From the NCBI RefSeq assembly GCF_000559085.1, contig NZ_JALN02000001.1, positions 1,302,001 to 1,366,000 on the forward strand: 64,000 nt of DNA, read 5' to 3'. Position 1 is the first letter of the stretch, and every line of letters starts with the position of its first letter. Source of the stretch: Mycolicibacterium aromaticivorans JS19b1 = JCM 16368. Lineage in GTDB: Bacteria; Actinomycetota; Actinomycetes; Mycobacteriales; Mycobacteriaceae. Below are positions 27,144-37,436 of the stretch, one piece after another. The position numbers and the translations under genes were made by a program. A model generated the notes under the pieces. It saw only the letters and a list, made by a program, of their open reading frames with translations. It was not told where the DNA came from and did no database searches.

Positions 27144-28084
27144 GGCGCCCTCCGGGACAGGGTTCGGCTGACCTTGGCCCTGGCGAAGCCCAGCGTCGTT
27201 GCGGCCAGCCCCAGGCAGATGGCCGCTGCCCGGGCCAGCCCGTCGGCAGTCATCGATCTCACCTCGCGGGCAACGGCGGTCGGCAACACCCGTCGAACGT
27301 AGGACCGCTCGCTGCTCAATCCAGCAGCCGCCCCGGTCATCTCGGTGACAACCGCCTTCGACATGCCTTCGTGATAGCACCGCCGAACGAAGTACCGCAG
27401 CGTGGTCCGATCGTCGGATACATGGTGCTCGACCCGGATGTCGGGGTCGAACAGCACCTGGTTGGTGGCGTCGACCGCACGGACCCGGATGAACAACTCG
27501 GTTTCCTCACAGCCGACCGGAGTGGCGCCCACCCGTCCCACTTCGGACCGAAACCCGCCGACCGTATCGAGGACCGAACGGCGCAGCGACATGTTGCAAC
27601 CGATCGGGTTACGCACCGGGGCAAGCTGTTCCGGCTGCCCGACGTAGCTGCAACCGACCACCCAGTCGAATTCGGGCGGAATCCAATTCGGTCGGCTGTC
27701 CGGCCACACCGGGCTGGCGTACCCGCCGACGCCGGCGACGGTCTGGTCCCGATAGTGATCACGCAGGTCGTCGGCCCAGCCTGGCTGCGCCACCGCATCG
27801 TCGTCGAGGAAGGCCACCACGTCGCCGCGGGCGGCGCGGACACCGGTGTTACGCGCTCCCGACAGTCCGCGGGCCTCGTCGTTCGGAATCACCCGAACCC
27901 GGGTGTCACCGTCGAAAAGTTGCCTGGCGGCGGACAGCAACTCGTCGCAGTGGTCGATCACCATGATCAGCTCGACCGGGTTGGCGCTGCCGGTCAAGAC
28001 CGACTCGGCCGCATGTCGCAGCCGCTCCCAGCGGGCGGTGGTGTAGGCACAGATCACCACGGACAGGCTCAACTCGCGTGTCAT
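27140..28084 (-). CDS. GT2 glycosyltransferase
   Basis: A 314-residue GT-A enzyme: LSVVICAYTTARWERL, GLSGARNTGVRAARGDVVAFLDDDA with its DDD metal motif, and GCEETELFIR, a catalytic-base-type EE/D region. It closely parallels the next gene's GT domain (same GLSxARNTG-DDD layout), suggesting duplication. The ATG at 28084 overlaps the upstream stop (ATGA). It probably adds one sugar to the repeat unit. Confidence 0.87.
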   Translation of the reverse strand: MTRELSLSVVICAYTTARWERLRHAAESVLTGSANPVELIMVIDHCDELLSAARQLFDGDTRVRVIPNDEARGLSGARNTGVRAARGDVVAFLDDDAVAQPGWADDLRDHYRDQTVAGVGGYASPVWPDSRPNWIPPEFDWVVGCSYVGQPEQLAPVRNPIGCNMSLRRSVLDTVGGFRSEVGRVGATPVGCEETELFIRVRAVDATNQVLFDPDIRVEHHVSDDRTTLRYFVRRCYHEGMSKAVVTEMTGAAAGLSSERSYVRRVLPTAVAREVRSMTADGLARAAAICLGLAATTLGFARAKVSRTLSRRAP

Positions 28085-29004
28085 CTCACCGGGTTCCGGG
28101 ATCGTCGCGACGCCCGCACACTGCTGAGCTTGAACAGCATCACCCGTTTGAACAGCACGTCGTAGCGGTTCAGCTTGCCGAGCAGCTTGTCCATGTACCG
28201 AATCTCCCACCGCGGATCGTCGATGAGCTTGCGGGTGAACGTATCCTGCTGCACCAGTTGCGATCGCGCCGAGGTCAACGCGGTGAGCGACCCGCCGCGG
28301 ATGCGGTAGGCCGCCAGGGTTTCGGGCATGCCGTAGAAGTGGCCGAGACCCAGCAGCCTGGCCCACAGGTCCATGTCTAGGGTGAACACGTGCGGCCCGC
28401 TGAAGCCGCCGCATCGGTCGAAGTCGCTGCGGCGGAACATGACTGATACCGGCGCGCCGACGGGGTTCTTGGCGCTGCGAACGATCTGCCGGATCACCTG
28501 TTCGCCCGTCTTATGTCCGAGGAGCCCACGCAGCCCCCTGGCCTTGAACAGCAGCGCACCCGAGTCGTCGATGAAATCGGTGCGGCTGGCCACCACTGTC
28601 ACGTCCGGATTGCTCTGCAGAACGGCGGCCTGCGCGGCGACGCAGTTGTGCTTGAGTGTGTCGTCTGCACTGATCACTTTGACGAATTCACCGCGGCTGA
28701 GCTCGACCGCCAGGTTGTGGTTCTCCGCCGCCGACAGGGTGGACTCGTTGCGGACCACCCGCACGCGATCGTCGGTGATGCTGTCGAGGATCGCCGGTGT
28801 CTCGTCGGTGCTGTGATTGTCGACGACGAGGATCTCCAGGTCCGGAAAGTCCTGCGCAAGAACGCTGTCGAGCGTGTCGCGCAGGAACTCGCCCGCCTGG
28901 TAGGCGGGTATGCAGAGCGAGACTTTGGGGCGTCTGGCCCCGCCGCCTCGCCAGGTATGTCGCTCCGACGGGATGGCCTGCCGCACGGTCGCCTGCCTCG
29001 TCAT
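28081..29004 (-). CDS. GT2 glycosyltransferase
   Basis: A 307-residue GT-A enzyme: VSLCIPAYQAGEFLRDTLDS, VVDNHSTDETPAIL, and SADDTL in place of a DxD. The C-terminal half (LDMDLWARLLGLG) has the usual acceptor-binding layout. It lies 1 base after the GT at 29006 and overlaps the next GT by 4 bases, so it belongs to the coupled operon. Sugar specificity cannot be read from the sequence. Confidence 0.87.
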   Translation of the reverse strand: MTRQATVRQAIPSERHTWRGGGARRPKVSLCIPAYQAGEFLRDTLDSVLAQDFPDLEILVVDNHSTDETPAILDSITDDRVRVVRNESTLSAAENHNLAVELSRGEFVKVISADDTLKHNCVAAQAAVLQSNPDVTVVASRTDFIDDSGALLFKARGLRGLLGHKTGEQVIRQIVRSAKNPVGAPVSVMFRRSDFDRCGGFSGPHVFTLDMDLWARLLGLGHFYGMPETLAAYRIRGGSLTALTSARSQLVQQDTFTRKLIDDPRWEIRYMDKLLGKLNRYDVLFKRVMLFKLSSVRASRRSRNPVR

Positions 29005-29005
29005 C

Positions 29006-29869
29006 TCACGCGTGCCGCACGTCGGGAAGGGGCTGGTCGTGTGACTCCGCGTCGAGCCGGTACCGGGATGTCACCGTGACCTGGAGATCCCCGCTGCGCA
29101 CGCTGCGACGCCATCCTCGTCGGCGCGCCCGGTAGAACTCGTGAAGTATCGTCCACAGAATCCGCAGACCGTCCTTCGCCGCGTTGAGATTACTGGCGCC
29201 GTGGATGCGGTCGAGTTCATAGCTGCTGACTTCGGCGATCTGCATCCCACTGGCGGCCACGCGCACATTGATCAGTGACTCGATCTCGAAACCGTCTCCC
29301 CACTGCGGATCTCGGATCTCGGTGTCGGGCAGGTCCATCACCTCGAGGCAATCCCGCCAGAAGGCGTTGTAGCCGTAGCACAGATCGGTGTACTTGGTGG
29401 CGAACAATGTGTTGACCAACGTGTTGAGGCCCCAGTTGCCGAACCGCCGCAGACGGGTGATGTCGCTGCTGCCGCCCCCCTGCACGAAGCGTGATCCTTT
29501 GGCGAAGTCCTTGCCCGAGATCAGCGCGCCGACGAAGCGCGGGATCTCCGCGGGGTCGGTGCTGCCGTCGGCGTCGATCATCACAACGATGTCGCCCGAC
29601 GCGGCGGCGAAACCACACGCCAGCGCATTGCCCTTACCCTTTCGGGTCTGCTGCAGGTGCACACCGTTCGGCCAGAGCTCCCGCGCCACCAGCGCGGTGT
29701 TGTCCACGGAGTCACCGTCCACGAACACGATCTCGTCGACGTCGTGGGGCAATCGCGACGCGATGTAGGACAGGTTGCGCTCCTCGTTCAGCGCCGGGAT
29801 CACCACCGAGATCGTGGGCCGGCGTGCCGAATGCGGCATCGCTTCCCAAATTCCGACGACCTTGCTCAT
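29006..29869 (-). CDS. GT2 glycosyltransferase, DPM1/polyprenyl-phosphate-sugar-synthase-like
   Basis: A 287-residue enzyme with ISVVIPALNEERNLSYI, FVDGDSVDNTA, RKGKGNALACGF and IDADGSTDP, the layout of dolichol/polyprenyl-phosphate sugar transferases, but without C-terminal transmembrane helices. It may load a sugar onto polyprenyl phosphate for a GT-C-type enzyme such as the 738-residue membrane protein at 19796; that link is inference. The start overlaps the methyltransferase stop by 4 bases. Confidence 0.85.
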   Translation of the reverse strand: MSKVVGIWEAMPHSARRPTISVVIPALNEERNLSYIASRLPHDVDEIVFVDGDSVDNTALVARELWPNGVHLQQTRKGKGNALACGFAAASGDIVVMIDADGSTDPAEIPRFVGALISGKDFAKGSRFVQGGGSSDITRLRRFGNWGLNTLVNTLFATKYTDLCYGYNAFWRDCLEVMDLPDTEIRDPQWGDGFEIESLINVRVAASGMQIAEVSSYELDRIHGASNLNAAKDGLRILWTILHEFYRARRRGWRRSVRSGDLQVTVTSRYRLDAESHDQPLPDVRHA

Positions 29870-30999
29870 ATACGTGTCTCCTCTCGATCAAGACGGTGCA
29901 CTTGGGGCGTGTTCGCCAACTCACTGGTCATGAAGCGGTCGGCACTGATCCACCGTCCTGTGAGCTGGGGGTAGGCGACCGAGACCTCGGCGAGCAGGTC
30001 CGGCAGAGTAAGCAGGACGCAGTCTGGTTGCGCCGCAACGAGTTCATCGGGCGCGATGATCGGTACATCGGTTCCCGGCATCCGCCGTCCCTGCTTGGCG
30101 CGCGACGCGTCGGCGACCGCCGCGACAAGCCGACGGGTCACTTCCGCCAGCGCGAACAGCGCAACCGCGCGCGACGCTGCACCGTAGGCGAAGACGCGGC
30201 GGTGTTGGGCTGCCTGGTCTTCGAGCCAGTCGCGCAGCGCCCGGCAGTGGGCGTCGGCCGCGCTCTGCAACGTCGCTACCGCCGCAGTCTCGGTGAAGGT
30301 CCGTTCGGCGGCGATGATGCGACGCACCGATGCGGGCGGGGCGGTATGGCCGTGCCTTGCCGCCACCAACACCGTCCCGCCGTACAGGTCGAACTCCCAG
30401 GCTTGCACCGCGCTCATCCCGGCCTGCTCCAGCAGGCCGAGCAGCGCGGTCGTCGAGTAGTACGCAAAGTGGCCGTGGCGCAGGGCGTTCCACTGCCTCT
30501 TGCCCACGATCGTCGCCAGTGAGTGGTATTGGATCAGCAGCACACCGTCGTTCGCCGTCGCCTGTGCTCGGCGGGTGAACGCGGCCAGCTGATCCGGTTC
30601 GTGCATCAGCCCGAAGCTGTCGAGCACCACGTCGGCGACCTCGGCCGTGGCGAATCCCCGCTCGGCCAGCAACGGCAGCCAGCTGCCGCCGTGCGGACTG
30701 CCGAACTCGCGGACCGTCGACCCGCGCAGCAGATGCGCGGCGGCCACCCTGGTCACGGCATCGACGGCCTGGCGCTGCAACGCAACCGGTTCCACCCCGC
30801 GTGGCTCGTCGGTCACGGTGTCGTCATCGGCCAGCTGCGCCAGACCACAGCCGGCGCACAGGACCATCGCCAACGGATGCGACGATTCCTCGGGCGCAAC
30901 GGGTTCGGCGGCAGCAGGGAAAAAGTCCTGCGCGGGAACGCGGCCCAGATCCAACACGGGCAGCAGACCCCGACCGCGGCATCCTCGGCAGCTATTCAT
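29866..30999 (-). CDS. Divergent C-methyltransferase-like protein (possibly inactive)
   Basis: A 377-residue protein with the three-part layout of sugar C-methyltransferases: an N-terminal zinc module (CRGCRGRG near 4-11 and CAGCG near 48-52), a SAM-fold middle, and a C-terminal domain (FAYGAASRAVALFA). The SAM loop, usually E-x-x-SNDG, reads REFGSPHGGSW, and the family's HGGSLR reads YGGTVLV, so catalysis may be altered or lost. It is first in the six-gene operon to 24547. Its start lies only 14 bases from the divergent epimerase-like gene, so its promoter must lie inside that gene. Confidence 0.8.
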   Translation of the reverse strand: MNSCRGCRGRGLLPVLDLGRVPAQDFFPAAAEPVAPEESSHPLAMVLCAGCGLAQLADDDTVTDEPRGVEPVALQRQAVDAVTRVAAAHLLRGSTVREFGSPHGGSWLPLLAERGFATAEVADVVLDSFGLMHEPDQLAAFTRRAQATANDGVLLIQYHSLATIVGKRQWNALRHGHFAYYSTTALLGLLEQAGMSAVQAWEFDLYGGTVLVAARHGHTAPPASVRRIIAAERTFTETAAVATLQSAADAHCRALRDWLEDQAAQHRRVFAYGAASRAVALFALAEVTRRLVAAVADASRAKQGRRMPGTDVPIIAPDELVAAQPDCVLLTLPDLLAEVSVAYPQLTGRWISADRFMTSELANTPQVHRLDREETRI

Positions 31000-31013
31000 G
31001 GCAGCATGGCCTC

Positions 31014-31580
31014 GTGGAGATCAGGCAAACCGACATCGCCGGCCTCGTGGTGCTCGTCCCTCAACCGTTCTTCGATGACCGTGGCTTCTTCACCCGGACG
31101 TTCGACGCGGAGATCTTCGACAGCTATCTTGGCGCGCCGGGACTCAGCGCGTCCTTCATCCAGGACTCCCAGTCGCGCTCGGTGCAGGGCACCATTCGTG
31201 GGATGCACGGTCGCGCCGGGCGCGGTGAAGCCAAACTCATCCGATGCGCCAACGGCGCCGTGCACGACGTCGTCGTCGATATCCGGCCCGACTCCCCGAC
31301 CTTCGGCCGCCAGGTATCGGTTGTGCTCGACGACACGGACTTTCGTCATCTTTATGTTCCGCCCGGATTTCTGCACGGGTTCCAGGCACTCACGCCGACC
31401 GCCGACGTCTGCTATCGGATCGATCGGCCGCACGACCCGAGCGAAGACCTCGCGGTCGCCTTCGACGACCCCGATCTGGGCATAGCGTGGCCGACTGCGC
31501 CCACCGTGATCTCTGCACGAGACCGCGCGGCGGGGAGCTGGCGCGATGTGGTCAGCCAACTCGGCCACCCTGGTACATAG
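31014..31580 (+). CDS. dTDP-4-dehydrorhamnose 3,5-epimerase-like protein
   Basis: A 188-residue RmlC-family cupin. It keeps RGMH (catalytic His position), KLIRCANGAVHDVVVDIRPDS, SPTFG, YVPPGFLHGFQAL and VCYRID, so epimerisation of a 4-keto-6-deoxysugar at C3 and/or C5 is likely. After RGMH the family's YQ is replaced by GRAGRGEA, so specificity may differ from rhamnose synthesis. The GTG at 31014 is the only start giving the family N-terminus. Its last 29 bases overlap the convergent epimerase/dehydratase gene. Confidence 0.82.
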   Translation: MEIRQTDIAGLVVLVPQPFFDDRGFFTRTFDAEIFDSYLGAPGLSASFIQDSQSRSVQGTIRGMHGRAGRGEAKLIRCANGAVHDVVVDIRPDSPTFGRQVSVVLDDTDFRHLYVPPGFLHGFQALTPTADVCYRIDRPHDPSEDLAVAFDDPDLGIAWPTAPTVISARDRAAGSWRDVVSQLGHPGT

Positions 31581-32592
31581 TTTCATCGAGCACGCCCGAC
31601 TCGCGAAGCTCCTTCAGGCGGGCCAGGCGGGTGAACCGGTCGTCGAACGCGTCCTGGGTCAGGTGGTGGTTGGTGTAGGTGGCGTAGAGCTCGGCGGCGC
31701 CGGCAGCCACCGACCACTGCGCCTGGAAGCCAAGCCGGTCGCGAACCTTGGCGAAATCGACTCGGTACGAACGGGGATCGGCACCGGTCTGGCCGGTGAT
31801 GCGCAATTCGGTCGCCGGGACCACCTCCACGACAGCCTGGGCGATCTCGGCGACAGTGAGGTTGTTGGCCTCGGTGCCGACATTGAAGGCCTGGCACCAG
31901 ATCGTCTTCACCGGAGCGGTCAGGCACAGCAGGAACGCTTCGGCGATGTCCTGGGCGTGCACCAGCGGCCGCCACGGCGTGCCGTCGGAGAGAACCTTCA
32001 CAACGCCGGTGAGGACCGCGTGCCCGACCAGATTGTTCAGCACAATGTCGGCGCGAAGCCGCGGCGAGAAGCCGAATGCGGTTGCGTTCCGCAGGAATAC
32101 CGGCGCGAATCCCGAGTCGGCGATCGCCGCGAGGTCATCCTCCACCCAGACTTTGCTTTCCGCGTACGGGGTCAGGGGGCGCAGCGGTGCTTCCTCGTCG
32201 ACCAGGTCGTCGCCGGCCGATCCGTACACCGAGCACGTCGATGCGTACAGGAACCTCGACACCCCAGCGGCTTTGGCGGCATGCGCGAGCCGGGTGGATG
32301 CGCGGTGGTTGATCTCATAGGTGACATCGGGGGCGAGGTTGCCCAGCGGGTCATTGGACAGGGCCGCCAGGTGAACGACGGCATCCACCCCGGTCAGATC
32401 ATCGGCGGTGATATCCCGCAGATCGACCGGTCCACCCGGACGGATCTGTTCGGGATCCATCGGCGTCGGGCCCAGTACGCAGTCGGCGAAATAGCCTGCG
32501 TCGAGCCCGACTACGTCGTGACCGGCCGCACGCAACACGCCGACCATGACCGTACCGAGGTAACCCTGATGTCCGGTGACGAGAACTCGCAT
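31552..32592 (-). CDS. NAD-dependent sugar epimerase/dehydratase (extended SDR)
   Basis: A 346-residue extended SDR. The Rossmann motif TGHQGYLG is at residues 6-13, the catalytic Ser in ASTCSVYG near 117-124, and YAESK the catalytic Tyr-x-x-x-Lys near 143-147. It probably acts on an NDP-sugar (4-epimerase, 4-reductase or 4,6-dehydratase). Its ATG abuts the PIG-L stop with no gap. It is the last gene of the methyltransferase, nucleotidyltransferase, PIG-L, SDR operon. Confidence 0.87.
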   Translation of the reverse strand: MRVLVTGHQGYLGTVMVGVLRAAGHDVVGLDAGYFADCVLGPTPMDPEQIRPGGPVDLRDITADDLTGVDAVVHLAALSNDPLGNLAPDVTYEINHRASTRLAHAAKAAGVSRFLYASTCSVYGSAGDDLVDEEAPLRPLTPYAESKVWVEDDLAAIADSGFAPVFLRNATAFGFSPRLRADIVLNNLVGHAVLTGVVKVLSDGTPWRPLVHAQDIAEAFLLCLTAPVKTIWCQAFNVGTEANNLTVAEIAQAVVEVVPATELRITGQTGADPRSYRVDFAKVRDRLGFQAQWSVAAGAAELYATYTNHHLTQDAFDDRFTRLARLKELRESGVLDETMYQGGRVG

Positions 32593-33243
32593 TCAACGAC
32601 CTCCGAATCCGATGGACAACTTCTCTGCCGTGAACGCCTCCGCGTGGCGGCTGTGGCACTGCACTCCGCGCAGGCGCGCCAAGCCGAGGAAAGCCTCGTC
32701 GTCGAACCAGTCGTGCGTCGCCTGCGACGGGTAGTGCTTGCCCAGCAGTCGGGCTTTCGTCTCAGCGACACCGTGCGGCAGCGGATGGAAGAGATTCGGC
32801 CGCGGAGTGTCGGTTTCCCACTTCACGATCTCGTAGCCGAGGATCAAGTGATCGCGGAACTCGGTGGGCAGCAACTCGGCGAGCAGCCGGTGGTCCTGGT
32901 GTGCGTCGTGCCGGTGCGGACCGAAAACGACGGCGGGATCGCAGGATCGACGAAATTCATGCAGCGCCGATTTGACCTGCTGCCAATGGGCGGGGGCGCG
33001 ACCGTCGGGGATGTCGAGGACCGTCACCCGCACCGATGCGCCCGGACAGAACGCGTCCAGGGCAGCCCGCTCCTCAGCCTCGCGCTCACCACCACCGCCG
33101 GACAACACCAGCGCGTGCACGCGGAGCCCAGGCCGGTCGGAACACAGTGCGAGCAGGGTGCCGCCCATCCCGATGGCGATGTCGTCGCAGTGGGCACCGA
33201 GCACAGCGATCTCGTCGACTCCGCCGGTGAACAGTTCACGCAT
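32593..33243 (-). CDS. PIG-L/LmbE-family deacetylase
   Basis: A 216-residue zinc deacetylase: AHCDDIAIGMGG near residues 17-28 (family AHPDD, here with Cys for Pro) and HRHDAHQDH near 109-117 supply metal ligands. PIG-L enzymes remove N-acetyl from sugars such as GlcNAc-inositol. Here, among sugar-nucleotide genes, it may deacetylate an amino sugar of the glycan. The start overlaps the nucleotidyltransferase end by 8 bases, indicating coupling; a longer frame upstream is only an overlap with that gene. Confidence 0.86.
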   Translation of the reverse strand: MRELFTGGVDEIAVLGAHCDDIAIGMGGTLLALCSDRPGLRVHALVLSGGGGEREAEERAALDAFCPGASVRVTVLDIPDGRAPAHWQQVKSALHEFRRSCDPAVVFGPHRHDAHQDHRLLAELLPTEFRDHLILGYEIVKWETDTPRPNLFHPLPHGVAETKARLLGKHYPSQATHDWFDDEAFLGLARLRGVQCHSRHAEAFTAEKLSIGFGGR

Positions 33244-34018
33244 GCGCCGGCTCCCACAATGCCCAGGGTCGGACACCGTGGCGGTAGCCCTCGTCGAGCT
33301 CGGCGCGCTCCTTGAACGTGTCGGCCGGCTTCCAGAAGCCCTCGTGCCGGTACCCGAACAACCGGCCCTTCCCGGCCAGCGCCTCGCAGGCGTCGGCCAC
33401 CAGGTCCCCACCCGGCGGTAGGTAGTCGAAAACCTCTTGGGAGAGAACGAAAAAGCCGCCGTTGATCCAGATCGGGAAGTTCGCGACCGGCACGATGTCC
33501 TTGACCTCGCCGGAATCCTTGACCTCGACGCAGTGGAACGACTGTTGCGGCGGGACCAGCATCATCGACACCGCGGCGCCGGAGGCGTGGAACGTGTCCA
33601 CGATGTCGTCGAGGCGGGCGTCGGTGAGCACGTCGGCATAGTTGGCCAAGAAGTACTCGTCGCCGTCGAGATGATCGCGCACGCGTCGCAGGCGCTCGCC
33701 GATCGGCGACTCCAGCCCGGTGTCGACGAACGTGATCGTCCAGTCGCTGATGTCGTTGTCGAGTAAGTGGACCTCGCCGTCGCGCATGACGAAGTCGTTG
33801 GACTCCGTTTCGCGGTACTCCAGAAAGTAATCCTTGATCCGCGACGCTCCGTAACCCAGACACAGGATGAAGTCCTTGTGCCCGAAGTGCGCGTAGTACC
33901 GCATCACATGCCACAGCAGCGGCCGCGGACCGACCATCTGCATCGGTTTGGGGATGTCGTCGCCGACAGCGTTGCGCATCCGCATGCCGTATCCACCGCA
34001 GAACAAGACCACTTTCAT
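33236..34018 (-). CDS. Sugar-1-phosphate nucleotidyltransferase, glucose-1-phosphate cytidylyltransferase-like
   Basis: A 260-residue nucleotidyltransferase: FCGGYGMRMR at residues 6-15 (the usual GGxGxR loop), IPKPMQMVG, LLWHVMRYY, DFILCLGY, WINGGFFVLS and GFWKPADT. This set of blocks recalls RfbF, which makes CDP-glucose, the precursor of CDP-deoxyhexoses, more than RmlA. The nucleotide base is thus inferred as CTP but not certain. The ATG overlaps the methyltransferase stop (ATGA). Confidence 0.84.
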   Translation of the reverse strand: MKVVLFCGGYGMRMRNAVGDDIPKPMQMVGPRPLLWHVMRYYAHFGHKDFILCLGYGASRIKDYFLEYRETESNDFVMRDGEVHLLDNDISDWTITFVDTGLESPIGERLRRVRDHLDGDEYFLANYADVLTDARLDDIVDTFHASGAAVSMMLVPPQQSFHCVEVKDSGEVKDIVPVANFPIWINGGFFVLSQEVFDYLPPGGDLVADACEALAGKGRLFGYRHEGFWKPADTFKERAELDEGYRHGVRPWALWEPAHA

Positions 34019-35271
34019 CTGGCTTGACTCCCAACCACTTCGGGCTTCCCAAGCGCCGTGCGCAAGGTCGGCAGCGGGTAGACCAACTGACCACCCCAGT
34101 CCGTGACGTAAGACAGTTGGGCGGTGAGCTCCGCTTCCAGATTCCACGGCAGGACGAGAACCACGTCGGGACGGTCTTCGGCGATCGCCTCCGGTTCCCT
34201 GATCGGAATGCGGGTGCCGGGCGTGAACCGGCCGTGCTTGTAGGGGTTGCGGTCGACCGTGTATTCCAGGAGATCGCTGCGGATTCCGCAGTAGTTCAGC
34301 AGGGTGTTGCCCTTGCCGGGAGCGCCGTAACCCACCACTCGCCGGTTGGACGCCTTGCAGTCGAGGAGGAAACTCAGCAGCTGGTGGCGCACCGCCTCAG
34401 TGCGGGCACGCAGTCCGAGGTAGCCGCCCACGTCATGCAGTCCGGCCTGTTGCTCGGAGTCCAGGATGTCGAAGAATCGCGAAGTGGGCTCGGCGTCAAC
34501 ACAATCCGGTCGGGCCCAGAGCCGGAGCGATCCGCCGTGGGTGGGAATCAGTTCGGCGTCGACGACGCGCAGGCCGGCCGCAGCCAGCGCCCGGGTCGCG
34601 GTGAGGAGTGTGTAGTACTGGAAATGCTCGTGGTAGACGGTGTCGAACTGGCCGAGGGTGACCAGGTTGTACGCATGGTGCACCTCGATGCTGAGCCAGC
34701 CGTCGTCGGCGAGCAGCGTCCGCAGCGCCCGGCCGAAGCCGGCGATGTCCGGGATGTGCGCGTAGACGTTGTTGGCCACCACCAGGTCGGCGGCGCCGCG
34801 TTCGCCGACCACCGCACGAGCCAGCTCCTCGTCGAGGAAGGCTGTCCGCGTCGGGACTCCGCGGCCGCGGGCTGCCGCGCCGACGTTGTGCGACGGTTCG
34901 ATGCCCAGGCAGGGGATGCCGGCGGCCACCACATGCTGGAGTAGATAGCCGTCATTGCTGGCCACCTCCACGACGAACGAGTCCGATCCGAGGTCGAGGC
35001 GTGCCGCGGCGTCGGCCACGAAGGTCTTGGCGTGCTGCACCCAGCTGTCGGAGTACGACGAGAAGTAGGCGTACTCGGTGAAGGTGTCCTCCGGCGTGAT
35101 CAGCGCGGGGATCTGCAGCAGCAGGCATTCCTCGCAGACCCGCAGGTGCAACGGGAAGGTCGGCTCGGGCGCGTCGAGTTCGTCGGCACCGAGAAACCTC
35201 TCACACGGCGGCGTGGCGCCCAGGTCGAGCACACTCACGAGCCGGTTCAGTCCACACAAACGGCAAAGCAC
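34015..35271 (-). CDS. Sugar C-methyltransferase (NovU/TylC3-like)
   Basis: A 418-residue SAM-dependent methyltransferase. The N-terminal zinc module is CRLCG at residues 3-7 and CEEC near 49-52; the SAM loop is EVASNDGYLLQ; GIEPSHNVG, YHEHFQYYT (catalytic His region) and HGGSLR are intact; and a C-terminal domain (VVGYGAPGKGNTLLNYCG) follows. Such enzymes add a methyl branch at C3 of NDP-4-keto-6-deoxysugars. The GTG at 35271 has GAGG about 5 bases upstream; a Met at 35319 would add 16 residues. It heads the sugar-nucleotide operon. Confidence 0.86.
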   Translation of the reverse strand: MLCRLCGLNRLVSVLDLGATPPCERFLGADELDAPEPTFPLHLRVCEECLLLQIPALITPEDTFTEYAYFSSYSDSWVQHAKTFVADAAARLDLGSDSFVVEVASNDGYLLQHVVAAGIPCLGIEPSHNVGAAARGRGVPTRTAFLDEELARAVVGERGAADLVVANNVYAHIPDIAGFGRALRTLLADDGWLSIEVHHAYNLVTLGQFDTVYHEHFQYYTLLTATRALAAAGLRVVDAELIPTHGGSLRLWARPDCVDAEPTSRFFDILDSEQQAGLHDVGGYLGLRARTEAVRHQLLSFLLDCKASNRRVVGYGAPGKGNTLLNYCGIRSDLLEYTVDRNPYKHGRFTPGTRIPIREPEAIAEDRPDVVLVLPWNLEAELTAQLSYVTDWGGQLVYPLPTLRTALGKPEVVGSQAR

Positions 35272-37423
<2,152 letters not shown>

Positions 37424-37436
37424 GTCGAGGAGCAGC

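Noticed and set aside
32593..33411. Longer PIG-L start at 33411
   Set aside because: The extra 56 residues overlap the nucleotidyltransferase gene in another frame and do not resemble the family; the ATG at 33243 overlaps by 8 bases only.
18843..35271. Prophage or transposon origin of the glycan block
   Set aside because: No integrase, transposase, tRNA, or flanking direct repeat was seen at the borders; acquisition may still be horizontal but no mobile element is visible.
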